Source: JBOCEF01 sp050586345
GTDB taxonomy: Bacteria > Pseudomonadota > Alphaproteobacteria > Rhodobacterales > Rhodobacteraceae
Direction of reading: 5' to 3'
Assembly: GCF_050586345.1 (NCBI RefSeq)
Contig: NZ_JBOCEF010000007.1
Span: 74,799-138,798, forward strand
DNA: 64,000 nt
Position 1 is the stretch's first letter. Each line of letters begins with the position of its first letter. The position numbers and the translations under genes were made by a program. A model generated the notes under the pieces. That model did no database searches, was not told where the DNA came from, and saw only the letters and a program-made list of their open reading frames with translations. Below are positions 18,911-27,548 of this stretch, one piece after another.

Positions 18911-19413
18911 GGCGTGCGCTCCAGGTCCGCCTCGTCCTCCGCCTCGAGCAGCGAGGAGAAATCGGGCACCGCCGGGCACGGCTGCATCTTGTCGGCCACG
19001 ACGTCGGCCAGCGTGGTGCGGGCCAGGAACACGTGGACATGGGCCGAGAGCTGCTCCCACAGGTTGTGCGTCAGGCACCCGGCGCGGCTGCCGCCGCAGC
19101 CCTGGCCGATTCGCCCGTCGCAGCCCATGGCGTTCAGGCGCTCGTCCACCGCGCTCATCACCTCGGCGATGGAGATCTGCCCGGCGGGACGCGCCAGCCG
19201 GTAGCCGCCGCCGGGTCCGCGCACGCTGTCCACCAGCCCCGCGCGGCGCAGGCGGACGAAGAGCTGTTCGAGATAGGAGAGCGAGATGTTCTGCCGCTCG
19301 GAAATTTCCGAAAGCGAAACAAGGAGATCGCCCTGCCCGCCCGCCGCCGCGCCCTGCAGCGCGATGTCCGAGAGCGCGGTGACGGCGTAGCGGCCCTTGG
19401 TGCTCAGCTTCAT
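18907..19413 (-). CDS. iscR: Rrf2-family Fe-S regulator IscR
   Basis: 168 residues from MKLSTKGRYAVTALSDIALQ, with GGAGG before the ATG. The winged helix includes SEISERQNISLSYLEQLFVR and the wing VRGPGGGYRLARPAGQISIA. Three cysteines and a histidine stand where E. coli IscR binds its cluster, but with longer spacing: C98-X7-C106-X6-C113-X2-H116, in ...GCLTHNLW. Holo-IscR senses Fe-S status and here presumably represses or tunes the suf operon it heads. The leader before it is about 165 bases if the promoter at 19576-19604 is used. Confidence 0.93.
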   Translation of the reverse strand: MKLSTKGRYAVTALSDIALQGAAAGGQGDLLVSLSEISERQNISLSYLEQLFVRLRRAGLVDSVRGPGGGYRLARPAGQISIAEVMSAVDERLNAMGCDGRIGQGCGGSRAGCLTHNLWEQLSAHVHVFLARTTLADVVADKMQPCPAVPDFSSLLEAEDEADLERTP

Positions 19414-19575
19414 CGCGACCTCCGACTTCCGGCGTTGCGCGGGCCGCCCGGGGCCCCGCGGCGCGCGCATCCCGCGCACGCGTGCACATTCATACCGGCC
19501 GTCACAGTTGACGGACGCCCGGCCCTCGCTTACCTGCGCTGGGCGGCAGCTGCGCCGCCCGGCCTGTTTGGAACT

Positions 19576-19604
19576 GTTCTAAGTTACCCGACCAAACCAG
19601 TCAA
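19576..19604 (-). promoter_or_regulatory. Candidate promoter and operator of the suf operon
   Basis: On the minus strand TTGACT (19604-19599) and TAGAAC (19581-19576) are 17 bases apart. The spacer holds GGTTTGGTCGGGTAACT, so the region reads as an imperfect GAC...GTC palindrome covering the promoter. This is the kind of site described for IscR/iron regulation in Rhodobacterales (Iron-Rhodo box), but I cannot match the consensus exactly from memory. Confidence 0.5.
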
Positions 19605-19692
19605 GCAATCCCGGAAACCGTTTCCCGGGAGGCCGCCGCAGCCCCCAGACCGCATGGGGACAGCCGCCAATGCAAGAAGGAGACGCGCGCGC

Positions 19693-20349
19693 ATGCCCGA
19701 GGTGATCTTTCCCGGCCCCGACGGACGGCTCGAGGGCCGCTACCACCCGCAGAAGGCCAAGGACGCCCCCGTCGCGCTGATCCTGCATCCGCACCCGCAG
19801 TTCGGCGGGACGATGAACAACAAGGTCGTCTACAACCTGCACTACGCCTTCCACCGGCTGGGCTTTTCCGTGCTGCGGTTCAACTTCCGCGGCGTGGGGC
19901 GCAGCCAGGGCGAGTTCGACCAGGGCATCGGCGAGCTGTCGGACGCGGCCGCCGCGCTTGACCACCTGCAGGCGATGAACCCGAACGCCAAGACCACCTG
20001 GGTGGCCGGCTTCAGCTTCGGCGCCTGGATCGGGATGCAGCTGCTGATGCGCCGCCCCGAGATCTCGGGCTTCGTGTCGGTGGCGCCGCCGGCGAACATG
20101 TACGATTTCAGCTTCCTCGCGCCCTGCCCCTCCTCGGGGATCATCGTCAACGGCGCCGCGGACCGCGTCGCCCCGGCGGCGGACGTGCAGAAGCTGGTCG
20201 ACAAGCTGCACCAGCAGAAGGGCATCACCATCACCCACGAGGTGATGCCGGGCGCGAGCCATTTCTTCGAGAAGCAGCTCGAGGAGATGATCTCCATGGT
20301 CGAGGGTTACGTAAAGACCCGCATGGACGACGAATACCCGGCGCTCTGA
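19693..20349 (+). CDS. Alpha/beta hydrolase
   Basis: 218 residues, with AAGGAG ten bases before the ATG, which itself follows a run of GC. The fold is visible: HPHPQFGGTMNNKVVYNL (oxyanion-hole region), NFRGVGRSQGEFDQGIGE, the nucleophile elbow GFSFGAWIG with serine, and a C-terminal histidine in MPGASHFFEKQ. The HPHPQFGGTM...NFRGVGRS pattern belongs to a conserved group of small bacterial hydrolases (YpfH/dienelactone-hydrolase-like) with unknown natural substrate. It is transcribed away from iscR across a 280-base gap and ends at a GC hairpin. Confidence 0.88.
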   Translation: MPEVIFPGPDGRLEGRYHPQKAKDAPVALILHPHPQFGGTMNNKVVYNLHYAFHRLGFSVLRFNFRGVGRSQGEFDQGIGELSDAAAALDHLQAMNPNAKTTWVAGFSFGAWIGMQLLMRRPEISGFVSVAPPANMYDFSFLAPCPSSGIIVNGAADRVAPAADVQKLVDKLHQQKGITITHEVMPGASHFFEKQLEEMISMVEGYVKTRMDDEYPAL

Positions 20350-20368
20350 GCGCCGGGGGTCGAGAGGG

Positions 20369-20398
20369 GAAAGGGCGGTCCGGTCGGGCCGCCCTTTC
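20369..20398 (+). terminator. Hairpin after the hydrolase gene
   Basis: GAAAGGGCGG (20369-20378) pairs with CCGCCCTTTC (20389-20398) around a 10-base loop that can pair further. The tail GCGTTTC is weak. Confidence 0.6.
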
Positions 20399-20425
20399 GC
20401 GTTTCACGAAGCGGAGGGCGCGCGG

Positions 20426-20692
20426 ATGGTCGCGGCATTGGGACTGATCGTCATCGGGTGTTTCTACGCCCTGGGCCTCGTGATCGGGCGGGCGCTGGGG
20501 GCGCGGCGGCTGCGCTGGTCGCTGGGCTTCGGCCTCGGGGTTCCGGCGCTGGGCTTCGCGGCGATGGCCCTCGGGCTGTGGCAGGGCGAGATCGTGCTGG
20601 CGGTGTTCATGGCGCTGGCGATGGTGGTCGCGCCGCTCGGCCTCGGCCTCGCCTGCGGCGGCGCGCTGGCCTGGCGGCGCGCGGCGCGGTAG
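20426..20692 (+). CDS. Small hypothetical membrane protein
   Basis: 88 residues with GGAGG eight bases before the ATG. Three hydrophobic helices run through nearly the whole protein (ALGLIVIGCFYALGLVIGRA, WSLGFGLGVPALGFAAMALG, and a third near 60-82) with short arginine-rich turns (ALGARRLRW). I recognise no family. It lies between the hydrolase and the converging anmK gene, separated from the former by a terminator-like hairpin. Confidence 0.6.
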   Translation: MVAALGLIVIGCFYALGLVIGRALGARRLRWSLGFGLGVPALGFAAMALGLWQGEIVLAVFMALAMVVAPLGLGLACGGALAWRRAAR

Positions 20693-20716
20693 CGCGCGGC
20701 CAGGCAGCGCAGGCGG

Positions 20717-21877
20717 TCAGGGCCGGGCGAGCCGCCCCCCCGGCGTCGGCCCCGCAACGCCCGTCGTTCCCGGCGCCGAGAGCGGCAGGCCCCGCACCAC
20801 CCGCGCGGCGAGCCAGGCGAAGCACTGCGCCTCGAGCATGTCGCCGTCGAGCCCCGCCTCTTCCACCGCCTGCACCGGGGCCTCGACGCGCTCGGCCAGC
20901 ATCGCCATCAGCGCAGCGTTCCGCCGCCCCCCGCCGCAGACCAGCCAGCGCGAGACGGGGGCGGGGAAATGGTCCTGCGCCGCCGCCGCCATGCGGGCGG
21001 AAAGCGCGGTGAGGGTTGCGGCGCCGTCTTCCAGCGACAGCCCCTCGGCCGATGCGGCGGCCTGGGCGAAATCGTTGCGGTCGAGGGATTTGGGCGGGCG
21101 GCGCCCGAGATAGGCGCGCACGGAATTGGCCTTGAACACCCCCTCGTGCACCTTGCCCGCGGCGGCGTGGCGGCCGTCCGGGTCGTGCGGCAGCCCGGCC
21201 TGGCGGCGCATCCAGTCATCCACCGGCGCGTTGGCGGGGCCGGTGTCGAAGGCCAGCAGCGCGCCCGGCGCCTCGGGGCCATCCGCCTGCGGATCCGCCC
21301 AGGTGACGTTGCCCACCCCGCCGAGGTTGAGGAACGCCACCGGCCCCGGCGCGCCGATCCTGCGCGCCAGCGCCCAGTGGAAGAACGGCGCCAGCGGCGC
21401 GCCCTGCCCGCCCGCCGTCATGTCGGCCGAGCGAAAATCCCAGGCCACGGGTCGGCGCAGCGCCTTCGCCAGCGCGGCGCCGTCCCCGAGCTGCCAGGTC
21501 CAGCCCTCATCCGGCGCGTGCGCCACCGTCTGGCCGTGATAGCCCACAAGGGCCGCATCGGGCGCGGCCGGGGCGGCCAGAAGCGCGGCGCAGGCGGCGG
21601 CATGGGCGGCGTCGACCTCTGCGCCCGCCGCGGCGACCAGCGCAGGGTCGCCCCCGGCGCGCAGGCGCAAGCCGTCCGCGTGGACGGAGCGGGCGGCGGC
21701 CATGGAGCCCTTGGGGTAAGCGGAGAACAGCGACGGGCCGAAGCCCGTGATCTCCTCGCCATCCGTCAGCACCAGGGCGGCGTCCACGCCGTCCATCGCG
21801 GTGCCGGACATCAGCCCGAGGCACCAGTCCGGGCCGCTCTCGAACGCCTCGCGCAAAGCCTCCGTCACGCCTTCCAT
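20717..21877 (-). CDS. anmK: Anhydro-N-acetylmuramic acid kinase
   Basis: 386 residues from MEGVTEALREAFESGPDWCL, with AAGGGGAAGG before the ATG; the frame is open for 22 more codons upstream. The ATP-binding motif LGLMSGTAMDGVDAALV starts near residue 20. Further marks are VGYHGQTVAHAP, FLNLGGVGNVTW and FDTGPANAPVDDW with the catalytic aspartate. It phosphorylates and opens 1,6-anhydroMurNAc during cell-wall recycling in the cytosol. It is transcribed divergently from tyrS, an arrangement common in alphaproteobacteria. Confidence 0.95.
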   Translation of the reverse strand: MEGVTEALREAFESGPDWCLGLMSGTAMDGVDAALVLTDGEEITGFGPSLFSAYPKGSMAAARSVHADGLRLRAGGDPALVAAAGAEVDAAHAAACAALLAAPAAPDAALVGYHGQTVAHAPDEGWTWQLGDGAALAKALRRPVAWDFRSADMTAGGQGAPLAPFFHWALARRIGAPGPVAFLNLGGVGNVTWADPQADGPEAPGALLAFDTGPANAPVDDWMRRQAGLPHDPDGRHAAAGKVHEGVFKANSVRAYLGRRPPKSLDRNDFAQAAASAEGLSLEDGAATLTALSARMAAAAQDHFPAPVSRWLVCGGGRRNAALMAMLAERVEAPVQAVEEAGLDGDMLEAQCFAWLAARVVRGLPLSAPGTTGVAGPTPGGRLARP

Positions 21878-21954
21878 AGCGCCTTCCCCTTGCGTCTTGG
21901 CCCCGCACGGGGCATTCACGCCCCCGGCCGACATCGCCCTCAAGGACTCCGGAC

Positions 21955-23208
21955 ATGACCTACACGCCGAAATCCGAATTCCTCGCCACCGTGATCGCGC
22001 GCGGATTCTACAATGACTGCACCGATCTGGAAGGCCTCGACCAGGCCCTGCTGAGCGGGGTCGTCCCGGGCTATATCGGCTATGACGCCACGGCGAAATC
22101 CCTTCATGTCGGGCACCTGCTCAACATCATGATGCTGCGCTGGCTGCAGAAGACCGGGCACCAGCCGATCACCCTGATGGGCGGCGGCACCACCAAGGTC
22201 GGGGACCCGTCCTTCCGCTCGGACGAGCGGCCGCTGCTGACCCCCGACGCCATCGACGCCAACATCGCGTCGATGAAGCAGGTCTTCGCGCGCTACCTCG
22301 ACTATGGCGAGGGCGACAACGGCGCGCTGATGCTCAACAACGCCGAGTGGCTGGACCATCTCAACTACCTCGAGTTCCTGCGCGACATCGGCCGGCATTT
22401 CAGCGTCAACCGGATGCTGTCGTTTGAATCGGTGAAATCGCGCCTCGACCGCGACCAGTCGCTGAGCTTCCTCGAGTTCAACTACATGATCCTGCAGGCC
22501 TATGACTTCATGGAGCAGAACCGCCGCTATGGCTGCGTGCTGCAGATGGGCGGCTCGGACCAGTGGGGGAACATCGTCAACGGGGTCGAGCTGACGCGCC
22601 GCGTCGACGGGAACAAGGTCTGGGGCCTGACCACGCCGCTGCTGACCACCTCGGACGGCAAGAAGATGGGCAAATCGCAGGGCGGCGCGATGTGGCTGAA
22701 CGCCGACATGCTCTCGCCCTATGACTTCTGGCAGTTCTGGCGCAACACCACCGACGCCGACACCGGCAAGTTCCTGAAGCTCTATACCGAGCTTCCGGTG
22801 GAGGAATGCGACCGGCTCGGCGCCCTCGGCGGCTCCGAGATCAACGAGGCGAAGATCATCCTGGCCGACGAGGTCACCGCGATGCTGCACGGGCGCGAGG
22901 CGGCGGAAGCGGCCAAGCGGACGGCGCGCGAGGTGTTCGAGCAGGGCGGCGCCGGGGGCGACCTGCCGCGGCTGGAGCTGGCCGCGGGGGATCTCGCCGA
23001 TGGCGGGATTTCGTTCGCGCAGCTGCTGGTGCGCGCGGGGCTGGCCCCGTCGGGCAAGGAGGCCAAGCGCATCATCCAGGGCGGCGGCGCCAAGGCGGGG
23101 GACGAGGCGATCACCGATCCGGGCCGCATGTTCACCGAGGCTGATTTCGCCGGGGGGCTGAAGCTGTCCTCGGGCAAGAAGAAGCACGCCATCGCCGAGC
23201 TGGGCTGA
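21955..23208 (+). CDS. tyrS: Tyrosyl-tRNA synthetase
   Basis: 417 residues, with AAGGA before the ATG. Class I motifs are the HIGH-type HVGHLLNIMMLRWLQ and the KMSKS-type DGKKMGKSQGGAMWLN, with the tyrosine/tRNA-binding stretch QMGGSDQWGNIVNGVEL between. The last ~70 residues form an S4-like RNA-binding domain (ISFAQLLVRAGLAPSGKEAK). It charges tRNA-Tyr. A 15-bp hairpin follows the gene. Confidence 0.97.
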   Translation: MTYTPKSEFLATVIARGFYNDCTDLEGLDQALLSGVVPGYIGYDATAKSLHVGHLLNIMMLRWLQKTGHQPITLMGGGTTKVGDPSFRSDERPLLTPDAIDANIASMKQVFARYLDYGEGDNGALMLNNAEWLDHLNYLEFLRDIGRHFSVNRMLSFESVKSRLDRDQSLSFLEFNYMILQAYDFMEQNRRYGCVLQMGGSDQWGNIVNGVELTRRVDGNKVWGLTTPLLTTSDGKKMGKSQGGAMWLNADMLSPYDFWQFWRNTTDADTGKFLKLYTELPVEECDRLGALGGSEINEAKIILADEVTAMLHGREAAEAAKRTAREVFEQGGAGGDLPRLELAAGDLADGGISFAQLLVRAGLAPSGKEAKRIIQGGGAKAGDEAITDPGRMFTEADFAGGLKLSSGKKKHAIAELG

Positions 23209-23230
23209 CCTGCCCGAAGCGAGTGACGGA

Positions 23231-23264
23231 CAACGCCCGCGCCGGGGGACCGGCGCGGGCGTTG
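23231..23264 (+). terminator. 15-bp hairpin after tyrS
   Basis: CAACGCCCGCGCCGG and CCGGCGCGGGCGTTG pair perfectly around GGGA. It lies between converging genes and so may serve both, although no U-run follows on either side. Confidence 0.65.
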
Positions 23265-23292
23265 TCGCGTTCGGCGCGGCGCCCGGCGCCCC

Positions 23293-26200
23293 TCAGCGCT
23301 CGAAAAGCCGCTCGGTCGGCGGCGGCGGCGCGGGCGCCGGTCGGGCCGGGGCGGGCTGGGGCGTCGGCGCCTCGCCCCCCGCGCGCGCAGGGGCCTGCGC
23401 CGCCGGGGCGGGCGCGGCGCGCCCCTCGAACACCCCGCGCAGCGCGCCGGGGGTCAGCGCCGACAGCGGGTTGGCGGTCAGCTTCGGATCGCCGCTGGCG
23501 CCGGTCAGGGTGAAGGTCACGCCCAGCAGCCCCTCGCCCTTGCCGCCCAGCAGCGCGCCGAGCAGCGGCACCTCGTTCAGGATCCCGTTGATCGCGTAGG
23601 CGGGCGACATCACCCCGGCCATGTCGAGCCGGTCCTCCGCCTTCCACCAGTCGCCCGAGAGCGTGACGCCAAGGCTCGGGCCCCGCGCCAGCGCGTCGGT
23701 GACGGTCAGCCTGGTCCCGTCCCAGCGGAACGGCGCCTCGATGCGCGAGAGCAGCAGCGCGCCGCCGCCCGCGGTCTCGAACACGCCGGTGATGGACGCG
23801 GCGGCCAGCGCCCGCACGGTGGAGGAGTCGCCGCGCAGCGACATCCCCTCGATCACCGCGCGGCCCTCCACCACCCCGTCCCCGGAGGGCGGGCGCAGGC
23901 GGGCGTCGGCGCGCAGCGCGCCGCCCGCGCCCGCCTCGAACCCCGCCGCCTCGCGCAGCAGCGCCCCGGCGTCGGAGGAGGCCAGCGCCAGCGTCGCCGC
24001 ATCGCCCCCCGCGGGCGCGTCATACTCCACCTGCAGCGGCGCGGCGCCGCCGAGCGCGCCCGTCAGCGTCGCCTTCAGCCCCCCGGCGGCCGAGGCGGAG
24101 AACGCCGCCCGCCCGCCATGCAGCGCCAGGCTCTCGGTCAGGCGCAGCCGCTCGGCCGTCGCCTCGCCGGTCAGCGCGCCGCCGCCGCCGCCGGCCTCCC
24201 CGTCCCCGCCGCCGAGGGCCGAGAGGTCCAGCAGCGCGCCCTCGAAGCGCAGCGAGGCGGGGGCCCCGGCGATATAGCTCGCCGCCCCTTCCACCGTGCC
24301 GTCGATGGACACCCGGTCGAGCCGGGCGTTGCGCAGCGCGCCGTCCCCGCCCAGCGTCGCGGCGCCGGAGAGCGCGAGGCCCGGCGCATCGACCTTGAGC
24401 GAGCGCAGCTCGATGGTCTCGCCGATCCGCAGCCGCGCCTCGGCCGAGGCGGCGACCCCCGCGGCCTTGCCCCAGGCGGGGCGCGCCAGGCGCAGCGCGG
24501 CGCCGGTCAGGTCCACGCTTGCGCGCACATCCACCGGGCCGCTCCGGGGGACCGCGATGACCGCGCGCATCCGCCCGCGCCCCTCGGGGATCGAGAGCGC
24601 GTCGATCCCGGCGCGCTCCAGCAGCGCCGGGCCGAACGGGCCGGCGGCGGTGACCAGGGTGGGCGGGGCGCCGTCTTCAGGGCTGAAGGTCTCGGTCCAG
24701 GCGGCGCTGATGGGCATGCCGTCGAGCGCGCCCGAGGCGGTGAGCTCGAGCCGCGAGGTATCGGCCTTCAGCTCCGCCCGCGCGGCGTTGGCGGGCAGCT
24801 GGATGCCGGGGACGACCAGCGACAGCCCCTCGATCTGCGCCGCCGTGCTGACCTCCACCGCATCGATGGAGACATCGGCCAGCAGCGGCAGCGACAGCTC
24901 GGCGGTCAGCGTCGCGGCGCCGTCCACCGGGCCGAGATCCGCCCCGAGCCGGGAGATGAGCCCGAGGGGCGGCGAATCGATCACCGCCATCACGTCCGAC
25001 ACCGCCCCGGCGGCGGTGATGTAGGCGAAGCCCTCGGGGATCTGCGCCTCCACGTCCGGGATCACGAAGCGCGAGCCGTCCATGGCGATGGCGACGCCGC
25101 CCTCGGGGGTGACGACCGCCTCGTCCACCGCGATCTCGAAGCGCCCCGTGCCGTCCGCGGGCAGGATCACCGCCCCCGCCCCGCGCGCGCCGGTCAGGGC
25201 GGGAAGCCCCTGCACCGGGGTCGCGGTCACGTCGTGGAAGTCGAAATCGAGCCGCCCCTCGAACCCGCCGTCGGCGCCGAAATCGGCCGCGAAGACGAGG
25301 GTGTCGAGCACGCCGCCGAGGATGTTGGTCACCACCCAGTCGCGGGCGCCGGGCGCGAGGCCGACGGGCCAGTGCGGCCCCAGCGCCGCGGCTGGGACCG
25401 GGCGTTCGGCGGCGGCGCGCAGGCTGCCCGACCAGCCGCCCGGCCCCCGGCGCGCCCCGCCCGAGGCGGCGAAGACGAGGTCCCCCGTCTCGATCCGCGC
25501 CTCGTCGAGGGTCAGCGCCATGCGGTCCCGCTCGAACCGCCCTTCGACCCGGCCCGGGCCGAAGGACATCGGCGCGGCGAAGCCCGCCTCGGACCCCAGC
25601 TCCAGCGCCGCGAGGTCGAGCGACAGGCGCGCGGCGTCGGGGCGCCCGTCGGCATCGCGTTCGACCACGCCGCCGCCCGAAAGGTCGACGCGCCCCAGCC
25701 CGCCCTCGATCACCGCGCGGCGCAGCTCCAGCCGGTCATCGTCCGGGTGCAGCTCCAGCTCCAGCCGGGCGGAGGAAAGCCGCCCGGCATCGCCGTCGAT
25801 CCCCGCGACCCGCCCCGCGCCGGCCACCAGCGACGCCTCGGCCGCGCGCACGGCCCCGGCATCGGTCAGCCGGGCGCGGATCTCGCCCGAGAGCGGCGCC
25901 TCGAGCGCGGCGAGCACGGCGAGTTCGGGCAGCGCCGCGGCCAGCGCCGGGCCGCCAGCGCCGTCGGCGATCTTCAGCTCCACCGCCGTCTCGCCGGTCC
26001 CGAAGCCGCGGGCGGCGTCGATCCGCAGCCAGGGCGGCGCGGCGGGGTCGGCGGCGGTCAGCGTCGCGGTCAGCCCCTCCGCCCCGCGGGCGACGTGCAG
26101 CTGCACCCCCTCGGCGGTCCAGGTGCGCTTCGACACCCGGTCCTCGAAGACCAGCCGCATGTCGCGGCTCGCCAGCGCCGCGAGCCGCCCGAACGGGCCC

Positions 26201-26805
26201 TGCGCGGCTTCCGCCGCGCGCAGCACGGCGGCGAGGCCGAGCGGCGGCGCGGCGCCCGCGTCGGCGGGGTCGGGATGCGGGCCCATGTCGGTCTCGGCGA
26301 AGCCCACGCCGCCCATCAGCGCGCCGTCGGCGCCGCGCACCAGCGTCAGCTCCATGCCCGAAACGGTGACGCTGGTCGGCGCCACGCGCCCCTCCAGCAG
26401 GTCGGCGAGGTGAAAGCGCAGCGCCGCGGCGGGCACTGAGACCCGCGCCCCGGTCTCGGCGACGCGCACCACCAGCCCCTCGGCGCGCAGGCCCGGCGGC
26501 AGGTCGGCGCGGCTGAGATCCAGCGTCAGGTCGGCGACGGAGACGGACAGGCCCGGGGCCTCCGCCTCGATCCGCGCGGCGGCGTAGCGCGCCAGCCCGC
26601 CGAGCGAGACCGGCCCGACCGCGAGCCGCGCCGACAGCACCGCCGCCAGCGCCACGAAGGCGAGCGAGAGCGCGATCACGAGGCTGCCGAGCCGCCGCAG
26701 CAGCCAGCGCAGCGTCAGCCCCCCGGTCCCGAGCCCATGCTTCGCCCGGGGGCGGCGGCGAAGCCGTGCGGCGATCGCCTTCCTGCGCTGCAGCCGCCGG
26801 GTCAT
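23293..26805 (-). CDS. Large AsmA-like / YhdP-type envelope protein
   Basis: 1170 residues. The basic start (MTRRLQRRKAIAARLRRRPR) is followed by one membrane anchor near residues 35-62 (LGSLVIALSLAFVALAAVLS). A very long periplasmic part rich in beta-strand repeats follows (DUF3971/AsmA-like), ending with AGVMSPAYAINGILNEVPLLG, the AsmA-type C-terminal signature, and a Pro/Ala-rich tail. AsmA-like giants (YhdP, TamB, YdbH) form grooves that carry phospholipid to the outer membrane. This protein matches the YhdP-like alphaproteobacterial type in length and domain order. It faces the Bcp gene divergently. No clear ribosome site is seen at the start. Confidence 0.82.
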   Translation of the reverse strand: MTRRLQRRKAIAARLRRRPRAKHGLGTGGLTLRWLLRRLGSLVIALSLAFVALAAVLSARLAVGPVSLGGLARYAAARIEAEAPGLSVSVADLTLDLSRADLPPGLRAEGLVVRVAETGARVSVPAAALRFHLADLLEGRVAPTSVTVSGMELTLVRGADGALMGGVGFAETDMGPHPDPADAGAAPPLGLAAVLRAAEAAQGPFGRLAALASRDMRLVFEDRVSKRTWTAEGVQLHVARGAEGLTATLTAADPAAPPWLRIDAARGFGTGETAVELKIADGAGGPALAAALPELAVLAALEAPLSGEIRARLTDAGAVRAAEASLVAGAGRVAGIDGDAGRLSSARLELELHPDDDRLELRRAVIEGGLGRVDLSGGGVVERDADGRPDAARLSLDLAALELGSEAGFAAPMSFGPGRVEGRFERDRMALTLDEARIETGDLVFAASGGARRGPGGWSGSLRAAAERPVPAAALGPHWPVGLAPGARDWVVTNILGGVLDTLVFAADFGADGGFEGRLDFDFHDVTATPVQGLPALTGARGAGAVILPADGTGRFEIAVDEAVVTPEGGVAIAMDGSRFVIPDVEAQIPEGFAYITAAGAVSDVMAVIDSPPLGLISRLGADLGPVDGAATLTAELSLPLLADVSIDAVEVSTAAQIEGLSLVVPGIQLPANAARAELKADTSRLELTASGALDGMPISAAWTETFSPEDGAPPTLVTAAGPFGPALLERAGIDALSIPEGRGRMRAVIAVPRSGPVDVRASVDLTGAALRLARPAWGKAAGVAASAEARLRIGETIELRSLKVDAPGLALSGAATLGGDGALRNARLDRVSIDGTVEGAASYIAGAPASLRFEGALLDLSALGGGDGEAGGGGGALTGEATAERLRLTESLALHGGRAAFSASAAGGLKATLTGALGGAAPLQVEYDAPAGGDAATLALASSDAGALLREAAGFEAGAGGALRADARLRPPSGDGVVEGRAVIEGMSLRGDSSTVRALAAASITGVFETAGGGALLLSRIEAPFRWDGTRLTVTDALARGPSLGVTLSGDWWKAEDRLDMAGVMSPAYAINGILNEVPLLGALLGGKGEGLLGVTFTLTGASGDPKLTANPLSALTPGALRGVFEGRAAPAPAAQAPARAGGEAPTPQPAPARPAPAPPPPTERLFER

Positions 26806-26995
26806 GCCGCGCCCCCGGCCGCGCCCCCGACCGCGCCCCTGTGCGCAGGCGCGCGCGAGGCGCGCGCGACGCGGTCAGGCCTTGATCCGGCGAAGGGCGG
26901 CATATCTTCTCGTGAGCTCCAGCGGCTGGCCCCGGCGCGTCCGGCGCGCCCGCCCGCCCGATCCTAACTGTCCGCACCGCAAAGGAGAAGCGCCC

Positions 26996-27469
26996 GTGAC
27001 CAACGACGCCGTGAAGGCCGGAGACGCCGCCCCCGATTTCGACCTGCCCCGCGACGGCGGCGGCCGCGTGTCCCTGGCCGACCTGAAGGGGCGCAAGGCG
27101 GTCCTCTATTTCTACCCGCGCGACGACACCCCGGGCTGCACGAAGGAGGCGATCGCCTTCACCGGCCTTGCGGCCGAGTTCGAGGCGGCGGGCTGCGCGG
27201 TCTTCGGCATCTCCAAGGACGGGGTGGCCAAGCACGACAAGTTCAAGACCAAGCATGAGCTCGGGGTCACGCTGCTGTCCGATGAAGAGGACGGGATGTG
27301 CGAGGCCTACGGCGTCTGGGGCGAGAAGAAGATGTACGGCAAGACGTTCATGGGGATCGAGCGCGCGACCTTCCTGCTCGACGCCGAGGGCAAGGTGGCC
27401 CGGGTCTGGCGCAAGGTGAAGGTGCCGGGCCATGCCGAGGAGGTGCTGGAGGCCGCGAAGGCGCTCTGA
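26996..27469 (+). CDS. bcp: Bcp/PrxQ-type thioredoxin-dependent peroxiredoxin
   Basis: 157 residues from a GTG, with AAAGGAGA seven bases before it; an upstream in-frame ATG would add 64 unrelated residues. It opens VKAGDAAPDFDLPRDGGGRV and has the peroxidatic cysteine in FYPRDDTPGCTKEAIAF. Only one further cysteine occurs in the following helix/strand (AAGCAVFGIS), so the resolving cysteine five residues after the first, found in many Bcp proteins, is absent. It reduces hydroperoxides in the cytosol. Confidence 0.93.
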   Translation: MTNDAVKAGDAAPDFDLPRDGGGRVSLADLKGRKAVLYFYPRDDTPGCTKEAIAFTGLAAEFEAAGCAVFGISKDGVAKHDKFKTKHELGVTLLSDEEDGMCEAYGVWGEKKMYGKTFMGIERATFLLDAEGKVARVWRKVKVPGHAEEVLEAAKAL

Positions 27470-27548
27470 CCCCTCCGGCCCCCCGGGGCTTGGCGCCGCG
27501 CGGGCGGGCGGCCATAGTGCCCCCGCCCGCCGCCGAGGAGCCCCCGCC

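Noticed and set aside
24118..26439. 773-codon plus-strand frame inside the AsmA-like gene
   Set aside because: Arg/Gly/Ala-rich with many histidines and no domain; the minus frame has an anchor and the AsmA-type end.
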